Shown here piece by piece: positions 24,572 to 33,907 of a stretch of 64,000 bases of DNA. The stretch covers positions 1 to 64,000 of the forward strand of contig CBFIHZ010000011.1 of assembly GCA_965662545.1 (NCBI GenBank), given 5' to 3'. The notes under the pieces were generated by a model, which was not told the DNA's origin, made no database searches, and was given only the letters and a program-made list of their open reading frames with translations. How positions within the stretch are numbered: position 1 is the stretch's first letter; the number at the start of each line of letters is the position of its first letter. The DNA comes from CPC320 sp002684375. GTDB lineage: Bacteria; Pseudomonadota; Alphaproteobacteria; Rhodobacterales; Rhodobacteraceae. A program made the translations under genes and the position numbers.

Positions 24572-25282
24572 TGCGTCTCCGCCAAATTGAAATTCAGAAT
24601 GCTAAAATTGAGCATCGCATTAGACTTTATAACACCCCGATAAGGCTATGGCGGACTGGTCAACTTGCAGACCGGTGCTGAGAGCAGCGGTCCAAATATT
24701 CGCAATATGACTGCCCGCAATATTGTAGGCTTGTCAGTGGCCATTACCCGAAAGGCGTGGCCGCTCCACACACCCAAAACATCACTGATTAAGTGATAGA
24801 TCAGTGGATAGGGTTTGCCAACCCATTACCCCGCACAATCAATCTGATCCTAAAACTGTTCCAACATACCTGCCCCAAACCACAGGTTATTTGGAATCTA
24901 AATCGACTTGGTCAGATTGGTGTATAGTGGTTTGACTTAACCGTTGGTCGCGTAATTTTATCCACTTTTACATAACTCTAGTGCCAAGATGAAAGGTGGG
25001 ATCTGCCACGGCATGGGTCAGCCAATTTTGCATTTCGACGGGACTGTTAATTGGGTTTTAGATTGTCTTGGGCAGCGACAGCCCTTGGTCTCAAAGGTAC
25101 TTGCTAAAGCTGTCGGAGCGCTCTGTGATGCCAGCCCCGATCTAGCAGCTTGCTAAACGGTTTCTTTGATTGCACTCTGGCGTTGTAAAATCGTTATTGC
25201 GCGTTTCACGGTTCCAAATTTAAATTGGCATAGCGCCAGAAAATAACACCTCGGAATGTGCTGGTTATAAGGAGATCAACGG
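24572..25282. other. Long intergenic region with inverted repeats and a gene remnant
   Basis: No intact gene lies in these 711 bases. They contain the upstream region of the eryC operon and the promoter of the gene at 25283 (ribosome site AAGGAG before its ATG). Overlapping inverted repeats sit at 24781-24806: CACTGAT/ATCAGTG with a 10-base spacer and ATCACT/AGTGAT with a 5-base spacer. On the minus strand between 25142 and about 25065 one frame reads GAGITERSDSFSKYL, stop, DQGLSLPKTI. This looks like a fragment of a real protein interrupted by a nonsense codon, family not identified. Confidence 0.4.
24781..24806. promoter_or_regulatory. Overlapping inverted repeats, possible operator for eryC operon
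   Basis: CACTGAT (24783-24789) is mirrored by ATCAGTG (24800-24806), and inside it ATCACT (24781-24786) is mirrored by AGTGAT (24792-24797). The site is about 210 bp upstream of the eryC start. A cognate regulator gene is not adjacent, so function is a guess. Confidence 0.35.
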
Positions 25283-27712
25283 ATGAAATCTCATGCTCGG
25301 GTCTGTGTGATTGGAGGCGGTGTTGTTGGTGCTTCTGTGCTTTATCACCTGACAAAACTCGGTTGGTCGGATGTGGTCTTGATCGAGCGCTCGGAATTAA
25401 CATCCGGATCGACCTGGCACGCGGCGGGTGGATTTCATACCCTGAATGGGGACACCAACATGGCGGCCCTGCAAGGGTATACAATCGGGCTTTATAAAGA
25501 ACTTGAGGCGCTGACGGGCCTGTCTTGTGGACTTCATCACGTGGGTGGCGTGACGCTTGCGGATACGCCTGAACGGATGGATATGTTAAAGGCGGAACGT
25601 GCCAAGCACCGCTATATGGGATTGCATACTGAGATCATCGATCCCGATGAGATTAAAAAAATTGCACCAGCCACCAATGTTGCGGGTGTTTTGGGTGGGC
25701 TGTATGATCCGCTAGACGGACATCTTGATCCGTCGGGGACAACCCATGCCTATGCCAAAGCGGCACGGATGCAGGGCGCCGAGATTATCTTGCACACTCA
25801 GGTTACCGAGACACGCCAAACCCCTGAGGGGCAGTGGCAAGTGGTGACCGATCAGGGCACGATGATCGCCGAGCATCTGGTCAATGCAGCGGGTCTTTGG
25901 GCGCGCGAGGTTGCGGCAATGGCAGGAGTGTATCTGCCGCTGCATCCGATGGAGCATCAATATATTGTAACTGACGATATTCCGATGATCTTTGAGGCGG
26001 CCTCAGAGCACCCCCATGTCATGGATCCCGGTGGCGAAAGTTATCTGCGTCAAGAGGGACGGGGGCTTTGTATCGGCTTTTATGAACAGGCCTGTAAAGC
26101 TTGGGCTGTCGATGGCACCCCTTGGGATTTTGGGCATGAATTATTACCAGATAATCTAGATAAGATCACCGCGTCGGTTGAATTTGCCTACAAGCGCTTT
26201 CCGGTATTGCAGACCGCCGGAGTCAAATCAGTGATCCATGGCCCCTTTACTTTTGCCCCTGATGGTAACCCGCTGGTTGGGCCGGTGCCGGGGCTGCGCA
26301 ACTATTGGTCGGCGTGTGGTGTGATGGCCGGCTTCAGTCAGGGGGGCGGCGTTGGGCTGACATTGGCACAATGGATGATTGACGGCGCGCCGGAGCGGGA
26401 TGTGTTCGCTATGGATGTTGCGCGCTTCGGCTCATGGATTACGCCCGGCTATACGTTGCCAAAGGTGATTGAGAATTATCAAAACCGCTTTTCGGTCGCT
26501 TATCCGAACGAGGAACTGCCGGCGGCGCGGCCGTTCAAGACCACGGCGATGTATGATGAATGGAATAAGATGGGCGCGGTTTGGGGCCAGCAATTCGGAT
26601 TGGAAGTGCCGAATTATTTTACCCAATCTGATGAACCGCGCTTTGAGACACCATCGTTCCGGCGATCAAATGCCTGGGAAGCAACCCGCCGGGAAGTTAT
26701 GGCCGTGCGCAACGCTGTTGGCATCAATGAGGTGCAGAACTTTGGCAAATACAGCGTCACAGGGCCCGGTGCGCGGGCTTGGATTGACCGGATCATGGCT
26801 GGGCGTGTTGCCCGGCCGGGGCGTCTGTCTCTAACGCCGATGTTGTCGCAACAAGGACGCTTGATTGGTGACTTCACGGTGTCCTGCCTGTCGCAGAATT
26901 CGTTTCAATTGACAGCGTCTTATGGCGCGCAGGCCTTTCACGAACGGTGGTTTCGCCAGCACCTTGATCCGGGTGTCACGCTTGAAAATTTGTCGGACCA
27001 ACGTACAGGTTTTCAGATTGCCGGGCCAAAAGCCTTTGAGGTTTTGAGCGATGTTTGCCGAACCCCGCTCTTAGATATGTCCTTTCTTGATGTCCGCGAA
27101 ATGACGCTTGGGCTCTATGCATGTCTGGTGCAGCGGGTCAGCTATACCGGGGATCTCGGGTTTGAGATTTACACTGATAAAATGCATCAGCGCGGGCTGT
27201 TCGACGTGTTGTGGACCGCAGGCCAGCGACATGGCATGCAACCTTTTGGTATGCGCGCGATGATGAGTCTGCGGTTGGATAAGTTTTTTGGTTCGTGGAT
27301 GAATGAGTATTCGCCCGACTATACGGCAGGTGAAACCGGCCTTGACAGGTTTATCGATTTTGACAAGCCCGTTGATTTTATTGGCCGGGCTGCTGCCGAG
27401 AAAGAACGCGCAGCAGGATCCGCGCGCTGTCTTGTCGCCTTTGAGGTAGATGCGGAAGATGCGGATGTCACGGCCTATGAGCCGGTCTGGATCCATGGCG
27501 AGGTGCAGGGCTTTTGTACGTCTGGCGGCTATTCGCATTATGCGCAGAAATCCATTGCTCTGGCGTTGATCCCTCGGGGGCTGTCCAAGCCGGGTCTTGT
27601 GGTTGAGATCGAAATACTCGGCAGTCGGCGCCCTGCGCGTTTGATCGAGACACCACTGTTTGATCCAGACGGCGCCCGGATGCGACAAGACCTTACGGCT
27701 GTATGTTCCTAG
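25283..27712 (+). CDS. Dimethylglycine/sarcosine-dehydrogenase-like FAD protein with GcvT domain
   Basis: This 809-residue two-part enzyme has an N-terminal DAO-type FAD domain (residues about 1-370; VCVIGGGVVGASVLYHLTKL, and STWHAAGGFH with the His that carries covalent FAD in this family). It is followed by a FAO_M linker and a C-terminal aminomethyltransferase (GcvT-like) half (about 430-800; for example FGMRAMMSLRLDKFFGSWMN and GLDRFIDFDK). Such enzymes demethylate N-methyl amines and pass the one-carbon unit to tetrahydrofolate. The neighbours give no substrate, and it seems to be a single-gene unit. Dimethylglycine, sarcosine or a related methylamine are possible. Confidence 0.88.
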   Translation: MKSHARVCVIGGGVVGASVLYHLTKLGWSDVVLIERSELTSGSTWHAAGGFHTLNGDTNMAALQGYTIGLYKELEALTGLSCGLHHVGGVTLADTPERMDMLKAERAKHRYMGLHTEIIDPDEIKKIAPATNVAGVLGGLYDPLDGHLDPSGTTHAYAKAARMQGAEIILHTQVTETRQTPEGQWQVVTDQGTMIAEHLVNAAGLWAREVAAMAGVYLPLHPMEHQYIVTDDIPMIFEAASEHPHVMDPGGESYLRQEGRGLCIGFYEQACKAWAVDGTPWDFGHELLPDNLDKITASVEFAYKRFPVLQTAGVKSVIHGPFTFAPDGNPLVGPVPGLRNYWSACGVMAGFSQGGGVGLTLAQWMIDGAPERDVFAMDVARFGSWITPGYTLPKVIENYQNRFSVAYPNEELPAARPFKTTAMYDEWNKMGAVWGQQFGLEVPNYFTQSDEPRFETPSFRRSNAWEATRREVMAVRNAVGINEVQNFGKYSVTGPGARAWIDRIMAGRVARPGRLSLTPMLSQQGRLIGDFTVSCLSQNSFQLTASYGAQAFHERWFRQHLDPGVTLENLSDQRTGFQIAGPKAFEVLSDVCRTPLLDMSFLDVREMTLGLYACLVQRVSYTGDLGFEIYTDKMHQRGLFDVLWTAGQRHGMQPFGMRAMMSLRLDKFFGSWMNEYSPDYTAGETGLDRFIDFDKPVDFIGRAAAEKERAAGSARCLVAFEVDAEDADVTAYEPVWIHGEVQGFCTSGGYSHYAQKSIALALIPRGLSKPGLVVEIEILGSRRPARLIETPLFDPDGARMRQDLTAVCS

Positions 27713-27810
27713 ACGAGGTTCTTGCATATTGGGGAGCGCAACGGTCTTGATGCACCCAAATTTTGCATGTTTGTCCATTGCGCTTATCCGAAGGGAATGC
27801 GCTTTACAGT

Positions 27811-27832
27811 AACGCTTGGGCGTTTTGATTTG
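27811..27832 (+). terminator. Weak terminator-like hairpin after the DMGDH-like gene
   Basis: AACGC (27811-27815) pairs with GCGTT (27820-27824) around TTGG and is followed by TTGATTT. The stem is short, so this is a weak candidate, placed between two convergent genes. Confidence 0.3.
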
Positions 27833-27845
27833 CCCGTTTCAGCCT

Positions 27846-28634
27846 CTACTGGGTACTCACTCCTACGCCCAACTGGATCGAGATGTTTTGGCCTGTCTCG
27901 GCGAGGGCCGTTTTGGCCTCATCAAGGTCGGGATCGTTTGTAGAAATAAGTCGCTGAATATAAGGAATTGTTAAAGACGCCACAACAAGGCCTGAATAAT
28001 CAAAAATTGGCACCGATATATTCTGGACGCCTTCGATGACCATGGATGGGCTGACGCAGACACCGGTTGAGATGACCTGATCGACGCTTTCCTCAAATAC
28101 TGTTTTATGGTCGCGGGTTGCAAACTCTACCCCCGCACAGATTTCAGCCCGCCGGTGTTTGGGCATATGGCTGACCAAGGCTGCACCTGATGCGGTCAGG
28201 GTAATCGGGACCCGGGCGCCCAGCCTTACACTGGTTACATTGTTACCCGGTGGGTCGTTTTGGGCGATTACCAAGATATTGCTTCCATACAGAACAGCCA
28301 GATGCACGGACTGGTTCAGCCGTACTGCCAAATCCGCCATTAGATGCGCCGCGACATTGGTCAGGCGTTTAATCGGAGGGTTTTTATGCGCCTGCTCAAA
28401 CATTTTGAGCGTCAATGAGTATTTCTCACTCAGTGGGTCAATGCCGACATAACCGCGATCGGTCAAAACTGCCAGCATGCGAAATATTTCACTGACGGAT
28501 CGCTTTAATTCGGAGGCTATTTCGGATTTTTTCATGCCTTCGCTTTTTGTCGCCAAAAGCTCAAGTATATCGAGACCTTTGGACAAAGCCGGGGCATTGT
28601 ATTTCTCGACATTGATTTCAGTTTTGGACTTCAA
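27846..28634 (-). CDS. IclR-family transcriptional regulator of the fucose-type cluster
   Basis: This 262-residue regulator has the N-terminal helix-turn-helix SEIASELKRSVSEIFRMLAV followed by LTDRGYV, and an IclR effector domain with VHLAVLYGSNILVIAQND and RLGARVPITLTASGAALVSH. It lies downstream of the fuconolactonase gene on the same strand and next to a divergent transporter operon. A role in sensing an L-fucose or similar sugar-acid intermediate is inferred. A perfect 14 bp palindrome upstream (28684-28697) could be its own operator. Confidence 0.9.
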   Translation of the reverse strand: MKSKTEINVEKYNAPALSKGLDILELLATKSEGMKKSEIASELKRSVSEIFRMLAVLTDRGYVGIDPLSEKYSLTLKMFEQAHKNPPIKRLTNVAAHLMADLAVRLNQSVHLAVLYGSNILVIAQNDPPGNNVTSVRLGARVPITLTASGAALVSHMPKHRRAEICAGVEFATRDHKTVFEESVDQVISTGVCVSPSMVIEGVQNISVPIFDYSGLVVASLTIPYIQRLISTNDPDLDEAKTALAETGQNISIQLGVGVSTQ

Positions 28635-28683
28635 GGCGAAGCTCCTTTATTTTTCTGCCAAAGCCCCTAGCATGAAATTTCGG

Positions 28684-28697
28684 CAGAGTTAACTCTG
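28684..28697. promoter_or_regulatory. Perfect palindrome upstream of the IclR gene
   Basis: CAGAGTTAACTCTG is a 14 bp perfect palindrome without spacer, 50 bases before the IclR start in the 78-base gap behind the fuconolactonase gene. It could be an operator for autoregulation. Confidence 0.4.
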
Positions 28698-28712
28698 GCA
28701 GCTGCGTTGTTA

Positions 28713-29546
28713 TCACCCCCAGAGTTCTGCGGCATTATCGTGCAAAAATGCAGCTTTGTCTGCGGCTTGCCATGTGTCGGTCAATGCATGGGTTGCGCTA
28801 ACCCAAGTTTCCAGCCCTCCACCAAGATTGCAAACTGGGCTATCACTGCCCCAGACAAGTCTATTGTGGCCAAAGGCCGAAACGGTGTGCTCAAAGAATG
28901 GCCGCAGGTCGTCCAAACTCCAGCTGTCAGGGTCGCCATAGGCAATCAGTCCAGAGATTTTGGCAAAGACATTGGGGCGTTTGGCAAGCTCGCTAAGACG
29001 GCCGCCCCAAGGCTCGATTTCGCCGCCTTTCACATCAGGTACACCGCAATGGTTCAATATGAATGTGACGTCAGGGCAGTGGTCAATCAATTGGCCGGCC
29101 CAGACCAGTTGATGCGGTAGAACGCACAGATCAAATGTGAGACCTGTTCCCGTTAGTCGGCTGATGTTATTGCGAAAAGTATCAGTTTGTGACAACTCGT
29201 CCGGCATCACATGCAAAACGCGCCGAAACCCTTTTATGGTTGGAACAGTCCGCGCCCAATCTAGAAATTCGGGAAAGTTTGGGTCTTCGGGCCGGCATGC
29301 CGAAATTGCCCCGCGCATAGGGCTTTGAGGCCGCGCCATCAGGTCGGCCACAAGCGCCGTTTCTTCTTTGATTTGATTTTCTGCGACGTCGACTTCCATG
29401 TGCAGGCAGGCGGTAATCCCAACGCGGCGGGCGCGTGTCAGATAGCTGTCGAATATGCTGGGTTTATTCAGAACTTCGAAACTCTCTAACCAAGGGTATC
29501 GCAATTTGTCGGGATAAATCAGGTGTAGGTGCGTATCGTACAACAT
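28713..29546 (-). CDS. Amidohydrolase-family lactonase, probable L-fuconolactonase
   Basis: This 277-residue COG3618-type amidohydrolase starts MLYDTHLHLIYPDKLRYPWL, has the HxH metal motif in DTHLHL, a later metal/active His in ILNHCGVPD, and the conserved Asp in LVWGSDSPVCNLGG. The family hydrolyses sugar lactones such as L-fucono-1,5-lactone. The ATG at 29546 follows GGGAGACGAG; the longer frame to 29813 runs into the divergent gene. L-fuconate dehydratase, mutarotase and FAH genes nearby support the fucose role. Confidence 0.82.
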   Translation of the reverse strand: MLYDTHLHLIYPDKLRYPWLESFEVLNKPSIFDSYLTRARRVGITACLHMEVDVAENQIKEETALVADLMARPQSPMRGAISACRPEDPNFPEFLDWARTVPTIKGFRRVLHVMPDELSQTDTFRNNISRLTGTGLTFDLCVLPHQLVWAGQLIDHCPDVTFILNHCGVPDVKGGEIEPWGGRLSELAKRPNVFAKISGLIAYGDPDSWSLDDLRPFFEHTVSAFGHNRLVWGSDSPVCNLGGGLETWVSATHALTDTWQAADKAAFLHDNAAELWG

Positions 29547-29579
29547 ACTCGTCTCCCTATGGTGTGATACGAATAAAGA

Positions 29580-29613
29580 TTGACTAAATATGAAAGTCAA
29601 GTTTACATGTAAA
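29580..29613. promoter_or_regulatory. Two palindromes in the fuconolactonase/transporter divergent promoter
   Basis: TTGACT (29580-29585) is mirrored by AGTCAA (29595-29600), and a perfect 12 bp palindrome TTTACATGTAAA follows at 29602-29613. Both lie in the 111-base region between the divergent fuconolactonase and binding-protein genes. They are good candidates for binding sites of the local IclR regulator. TTGACT could also serve as a -35 element. Confidence 0.45.
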
Positions 29614-29657
29614 ACAATAATGCTGGAACATCTGGCTTTTTTAAAGGGAGAACCATT

Positions 29658-30968
29658 ATGAAAAATCCGCTTAAATCGCTTCTTGCGGTGACGACCTGTC
29701 TGGCTATGGGGGCTGTTTTGCCCGCTGCAGCAGGCCAGTTTGATGGGATAACAGTGGAGGCCAAATTGATTGGTGGCCAACAGTACGAAGGTCTTTATGG
29801 CCGTATCGGGCAATGGGAGGCCAGCACCGGCGCGACGGTTAAGATTGTTTCAAAGAAAAATCATTTTGAATTGGACAAAGAGTTTAAATCCGATCTGGCC
29901 GCCGGGACCACCGGTTGGTGTGTTGGATCGAACCATTCGTCTTTTGCGCCTCAATATCCGAGCCTTTACACGGATTTGAGCCCGTTTATGGATGCCGATG
30001 AGGTCGCAGGTTTTGTGCCGGCGATGATTTCTGCGTCAACGGTTTCGGGCAAGCTGGTGATGCTTCCTCGCGCCCAGTTTGATGTCTCTGTGCTTTATTA
30101 TCAGAAATCCCTGTATGAAGACGATGCAAAAAAAGCAGCATTTAAAACCGAATACGGGTATGATTTGGCACCGCCAGCGACCTTAGATCAGTTCAAAGAC
30201 CAAGCGATTTTCTTTGCGGACCCCCCTAATTTCTATGGCACGCAATACGCCGGTAAGGACGAGGGTGCGTCGGGTCGTTTTTATGAAATGGTTGTCGCCA
30301 ATGGTGGCAGGATGTTCAATGATGACTGGACCCCAGGATTTAACAGTGATGCCGGTAAAGAGGCCTTGGGTTGGTTTGTTGATCTGTACAAAGCGGGTGC
30401 CGTACCTCCTGGAACGACGTCTTATTTGTGGGATGAATTGGGCGCTGGCTTTGCCTCTGGCACAATTGCTTTGAATTTGGACTGGCCGGGTTGGTCTGGT
30501 TATTTCAACGACCCTGAAAGTTCAAAAGCGGCAGGAGACGTCGGGCTTGTTGTACAGCCGATGGGGAGCGCGGGTATCCACACAGGTTGGTCCGGCCACC
30601 ACGGGTTTTCTGTGACCGAAAAATGCCCCACCCCTGAGGCAGCTGCATCGCTTGTGGCCTTCCTGACCAATGAGGCCAGTCAGATTGCAGAATCAGCCGG
30701 AGGGTCATTGCCCACGCGCACCGCGGTTTGGGAGCATGTTGTCAAAGCTGCAGAGGGCGACGAGTTTCGTTCGTCGGCGCTGAATGTGTTTAAACAGGGT
30801 GCCACGCATGCATTTCCGGTGCCGAAGACCCCCTATTGGATCGAAGCAAGCAACCTGATCTATCCGGAACTTCAGGCGGCGATCCTTGGCGATAAAACCG
30901 TTGACCAAGCCCTGCAAGATGCTGCTGATGCGGTGGATGAAATGATGCAGGAAAATGGCGTCTATTAA
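29658..30968 (+). CDS. Extracellular sugar-binding protein of the fucose-type ABC transporter
   Basis: This 436-residue periplasmic binding protein has a Sec signal peptide (residues 1-26, cleaved near LPAAAG). The family 1 solute-binding layout is clear (YGRIGQWEASTGATVKIVSK, and LNLDWPGWSGYF in the middle). The ribosome site AAAGGGAGAACC precedes the ATG. It heads an operon with two permeases, an ATPase and sugar-acid enzymes, so the ligand is likely L-fucose or a related 6-deoxy or acidic sugar. A stem-loop follows the gene. Confidence 0.88.
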   Translation: MKNPLKSLLAVTTCLAMGAVLPAAAGQFDGITVEAKLIGGQQYEGLYGRIGQWEASTGATVKIVSKKNHFELDKEFKSDLAAGTTGWCVGSNHSSFAPQYPSLYTDLSPFMDADEVAGFVPAMISASTVSGKLVMLPRAQFDVSVLYYQKSLYEDDAKKAAFKTEYGYDLAPPATLDQFKDQAIFFADPPNFYGTQYAGKDEGASGRFYEMVVANGGRMFNDDWTPGFNSDAGKEALGWFVDLYKAGAVPPGTTSYLWDELGAGFASGTIALNLDWPGWSGYFNDPESSKAAGDVGLVVQPMGSAGIHTGWSGHHGFSVTEKCPTPEAAASLVAFLTNEASQIAESAGGSLPTRTAVWEHVVKAAEGDEFRSSALNVFKQGATHAFPVPKTPYWIEASNLIYPELQAAILGDKTVDQALQDAADAVDEMMQENGVY

Positions 30969-30988
30969 GTTTTGACCGTGTTTGAATT

Positions 30989-31014
30989 GGGGGCGGTCGG
31001 GTTGGATCGTCCCC
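30989..31014 (+). promoter_or_regulatory. Stem-loop after the sugar-binding-protein gene
   Basis: GGGGGCGGTC (30989-30998) pairs with GATCGTCCCC (31005-31014), a 10 bp stem with two G-T pairs and the loop GGGTTG, followed by GGTTTT. It probably limits transcription into, or stabilises message ahead of, the permease genes. Confidence 0.55.
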
Positions 31015-31041
31015 GGTTTTGAAAATATTAAGATTGCCACA

Positions 31042-31938
31042 ATGTTTAAAATAAAGCTGCCAACATGGTTTGTTCTGATCCTACCAGCCATTTTGATTCT
31101 TGTGGCGGTTGTGTTGATACCCTTGCTATTGTCACTCTATTCCAGTTTTACCCCGTACCGGCTGACCCGCCCGGACACCCTGTACAAGTGGATCGGAACC
31201 TATAATTACGAAAAAGCCGCAAAAAGTTGGGTTTTCTGGTCGGCCTTCGGGCGTACCGTTTTGCTTTTGACAATTGCGCTTAATTTGGAAATGCTGCTGG
31301 GTCTTGGTCTGGCTTTACTGGTCAGCCGTGTGACCCGGGGTCAGCGTGCTCTGCGTACCGTGATGATGTTTCCAATGATGTTCTCGCCCATTCTCGTTGG
31401 TTTTCAGTTCAAGTTTATTTTCAATGACAACGTCGGTTTGGTGAATAATGCCCTGCAATCTCTTGGTGTGACAACGGCGGCGATCCCTTGGCTTGTGGAT
31501 CAGAAACTGGCGATGTTCTCGATTATTTTTGCCGAAGTCTGGACCTCGACCAGCGTATTTGCGATTTTGATCCTTGCCGGATTGTTTGCCATCCCAAAAG
31601 ACCCTCTTGAAGCCGCCAAAGTTGATGGATGTACGCCATGGCAGACGTTTCGCCATATCACCCTGCCATTTTTAATGCCGTTTATCTACATCGCGCTGGC
31701 CATTCGAAGTCTGGATGTGGCGCGCGCCTATGACATTGTGAATATTATGACCAACGGAGGGCCGGCCCGACGCACTGAGCTGTTGTGGACTTTAATCGGG
31801 CGCACCGGCTATGTGGATGCCAAGATGGGTTACGCAAACGCGATGGGCTACGTCTCTATTTTTATGGCAATATTCTTCACCATTTTCTTCTTTAAAAAGC
31901 TAAGCGCTGCCCGGGCCGAGCTTGGCATGGCGGGGTGA
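31042..31938 (+). CDS. Sugar ABC transporter permease, MalF/UgpA type
   Basis: This 298-residue permease begins MFKIKLPTWFVLILPAILIL. The EAA loop is PLEAAKVDGCTPWQTFRHIT followed by LPFLMP. A TTG at 30982 would extend the frame, but it lies inside the intergenic stem-loop, so the ATG at 31042 is preferred; no strong ribosome site is visible. It partners with the permease at 31935. Confidence 0.9.
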   Translation: MFKIKLPTWFVLILPAILILVAVVLIPLLLSLYSSFTPYRLTRPDTLYKWIGTYNYEKAAKSWVFWSAFGRTVLLLTIALNLEMLLGLGLALLVSRVTRGQRALRTVMMFPMMFSPILVGFQFKFIFNDNVGLVNNALQSLGVTTAAIPWLVDQKLAMFSIIFAEVWTSTSVFAILILAGLFAIPKDPLEAAKVDGCTPWQTFRHITLPFLMPFIYIALAIRSLDVARAYDIVNIMTNGGPARRTELLWTLIGRTGYVDAKMGYANAMGYVSIFMAIFFTIFFFKKLSAARAELGMAG

Positions 31939-32810
31939 GGGCAATGGATATCAATCACCAACATCGTCTTAAAACCCGCATCGGCGCAGGATTGCGCCAC
32001 ATCACACTGTTTATCGCGATGTCGATCATCTGTATTCCCGGTCTTTGGATCGTGCTCAATTCGTTCCGTCCAACGGTGGACATTATGGCCAAGCCGCCGG
32101 TTTGGGTGCCACGCGGTCTGAACCTTGATAACTACCGGGCCATGTTCGGCGGTGCGGGCGAAGGTGGCGTGCCTGTGGTGCAGTATTTTACCAATTCGCT
32201 TATTATTTCGGTGACCAGCACTGTGATCGCCATTTTGATCGGAATGGCGGGTGGTTATGCGTTTGCCCGCTATCGGTTTCGCGGTAAATCAGCAATTTTC
32301 ATTGGCCTTTTGCTGACTCGCGCCGTTCCCGGTGTGGCGCTGTCGCTGCCGTTGTTTATCGTTATGGCAAAGACCGGGCTGATCGATACCCATGTAGGTT
32401 TGATTATGGTCTATGTGGCGATGAATGTGCCGTTTACCATTTGGCTGATTGACGGATTTTTCCGGCAGGTCCCGCCCGATCTGGCAGAAGCCGCTGAAAT
32501 TGATGGATGTACCCGGTGGCAGGCCTTTTGGAAGGTAGAATTTCCAGTGGCTAAATCGGGGGTGGCCTCGGCTGGCATTTTTGCGTTTTTGACGTCTTGG
32601 AACGAATATGCATTGGCAAGTCAGCTGACGCGATCAACGTTTTCGAAAACAATGCCGGTGGGTCTGCGCGATTTTACCTCTGAATTTACCATTAACTGGG
32701 GAGGGATGTGCGCCTTGGCGGTACTGATGATTATCCCGGCTCTGATCCTGACGTTCCTGGTGCAAAAACATCTGATTGCCGGGTTAACCTTCGGCGGTGT
32801 GAAAGGCTGA
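31935..32810 (+). CDS. Sugar ABC transporter permease, MalG/UgpE type
   Basis: This is the second permease, 291 residues from a GTG that overlaps the upstream stop (GTGA). An ATG at 31944 (MDINHQHRLKTR) is the alternative start. The EAA loop reads DLAEAAEIDGCTRWQAFWKV followed by EFPV, and the end is GLTFGGVKG as in MalG-type permeases. It forms the channel with the product of 31042-31938. Confidence 0.9.
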   Translation: MRAMDINHQHRLKTRIGAGLRHITLFIAMSIICIPGLWIVLNSFRPTVDIMAKPPVWVPRGLNLDNYRAMFGGAGEGGVPVVQYFTNSLIISVTSTVIAILIGMAGGYAFARYRFRGKSAIFIGLLLTRAVPGVALSLPLFIVMAKTGLIDTHVGLIMVYVAMNVPFTIWLIDGFFRQVPPDLAEAAEIDGCTRWQAFWKVEFPVAKSGVASAGIFAFLTSWNEYALASQLTRSTFSKTMPVGLRDFTSEFTINWGGMCALAVLMIIPALILTFLVQKHLIAGLTFGGVKG

Positions 32811-32813
32811 TTT

Positions 32814-33902
32814 ATGGCACAAGTGCTGCTTGAAAATGTGACAAAAAATTACGGCAAACTCGAGGTCGTGCACGGGATTAACCTCGATATCGCCCATAAT
32901 GAATTTGTGGTTTTGGTGGGGCCGTCGGGATGTGGAAAGTCGACAACCCTACGGATGATTGCCGGACTGGAAGATATCTCGGCGGGTGATATCAGTATTG
33001 GTGGCCAGATCGTCAATGACATGCCGCCCCGGGATCGTAACATCTCGATGGTTTTCCAGAATTATGCGCTCTATCCTCATATGACGGTCCGCGAAAATTT
33101 GGGGTTTTCACTGCAAATTGCTGGCAAACCCCCGGCTGACATCTCCCGTGCGGTCAATGAGGCCGCCGGCATTCTGTCGCTGAATGATTATCTAGATCGC
33201 AAGCCAAGTGAATTGTCTGGCGGCCAGCGCCAGCGCGTCGCCATGGGGCGTGCCATTGTGCGTCATCCGGATGTATTTTTATTTGATGAGCCACTGTCAA
33301 ACCTTGATGCAAAACTGCGTGCTCAGATGCGTGTAGAGATTAAGAAATTGCACCAGAAGATCCAGACCACAATTATTTATGTGACCCATGATCAGGTCGA
33401 GGCGATGACACTGGCGGACCGTATTGTGATCATGCGTGACGGAAATGTCGAACAGCAAGGCACCCCAAACGAGGTGTTTGAACGCCCGGTCAATACCTTT
33501 GTTGCCACCTTCATCGGCTCGCCGCCCATGAATCTGCTGCCCGGTCGCGTTACCGGGGGGGTGCTGGTCTTTGCGCAGGGTTTTACTGTGCCTGTGCCGC
33601 AAAATTTCATCGATTTGGTTTCTGAAGGGCAAGAGATTATCTTTGGTTTTCGGGCTGATAATATGATGCCTGAGGAGCACGCGTTGAATATGGACGAAGC
33701 CTCGCCCGCCATTGAAATGGCAGTGATCGTCTCTGAACCTCTGGGCACCGAGACTTTGCTGTATACTGATTTGGCAGGACAGGAAGTTCAGGCCAAGATG
33801 CTGAAACCGCGCCCGGTTGCAGATGGAGAAGTACTGACATTTCATCTGGATTTGGCGCAGTGCCACCTGTTTGATGCAAAAACCCAAAACACTCTGAGGT
33901 AA
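32814..33902 (+). CDS. Sugar ABC transporter ATP-binding protein, UgpC/MalK type
   Basis: This 362-residue ATPase has Walker A GPSGCGKST, LSGGQRQRVAMGRAIVRHPD, Walker B VFLFDEP, VTHDQVEAMTLAD and a C-terminal TOBE domain. GAAAGG lies seven bases before the ATG. The domain part is close to the ATPase at 3922-4998 while the regulatory tails differ. It powers the fucose-type importer. Confidence 0.93.
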   Translation: MAQVLLENVTKNYGKLEVVHGINLDIAHNEFVVLVGPSGCGKSTTLRMIAGLEDISAGDISIGGQIVNDMPPRDRNISMVFQNYALYPHMTVRENLGFSLQIAGKPPADISRAVNEAAGILSLNDYLDRKPSELSGGQRQRVAMGRAIVRHPDVFLFDEPLSNLDAKLRAQMRVEIKKLHQKIQTTIIYVTHDQVEAMTLADRIVIMRDGNVEQQGTPNEVFERPVNTFVATFIGSPPMNLLPGRVTGGVLVFAQGFTVPVPQNFIDLVSEGQEIIFGFRADNMMPEEHALNMDEASPAIEMAVIVSEPLGTETLLYTDLAGQEVQAKMLKPRPVADGEVLTFHLDLAQCHLFDAKTQNTLR

Positions 33903-33907
33903 AGAAG

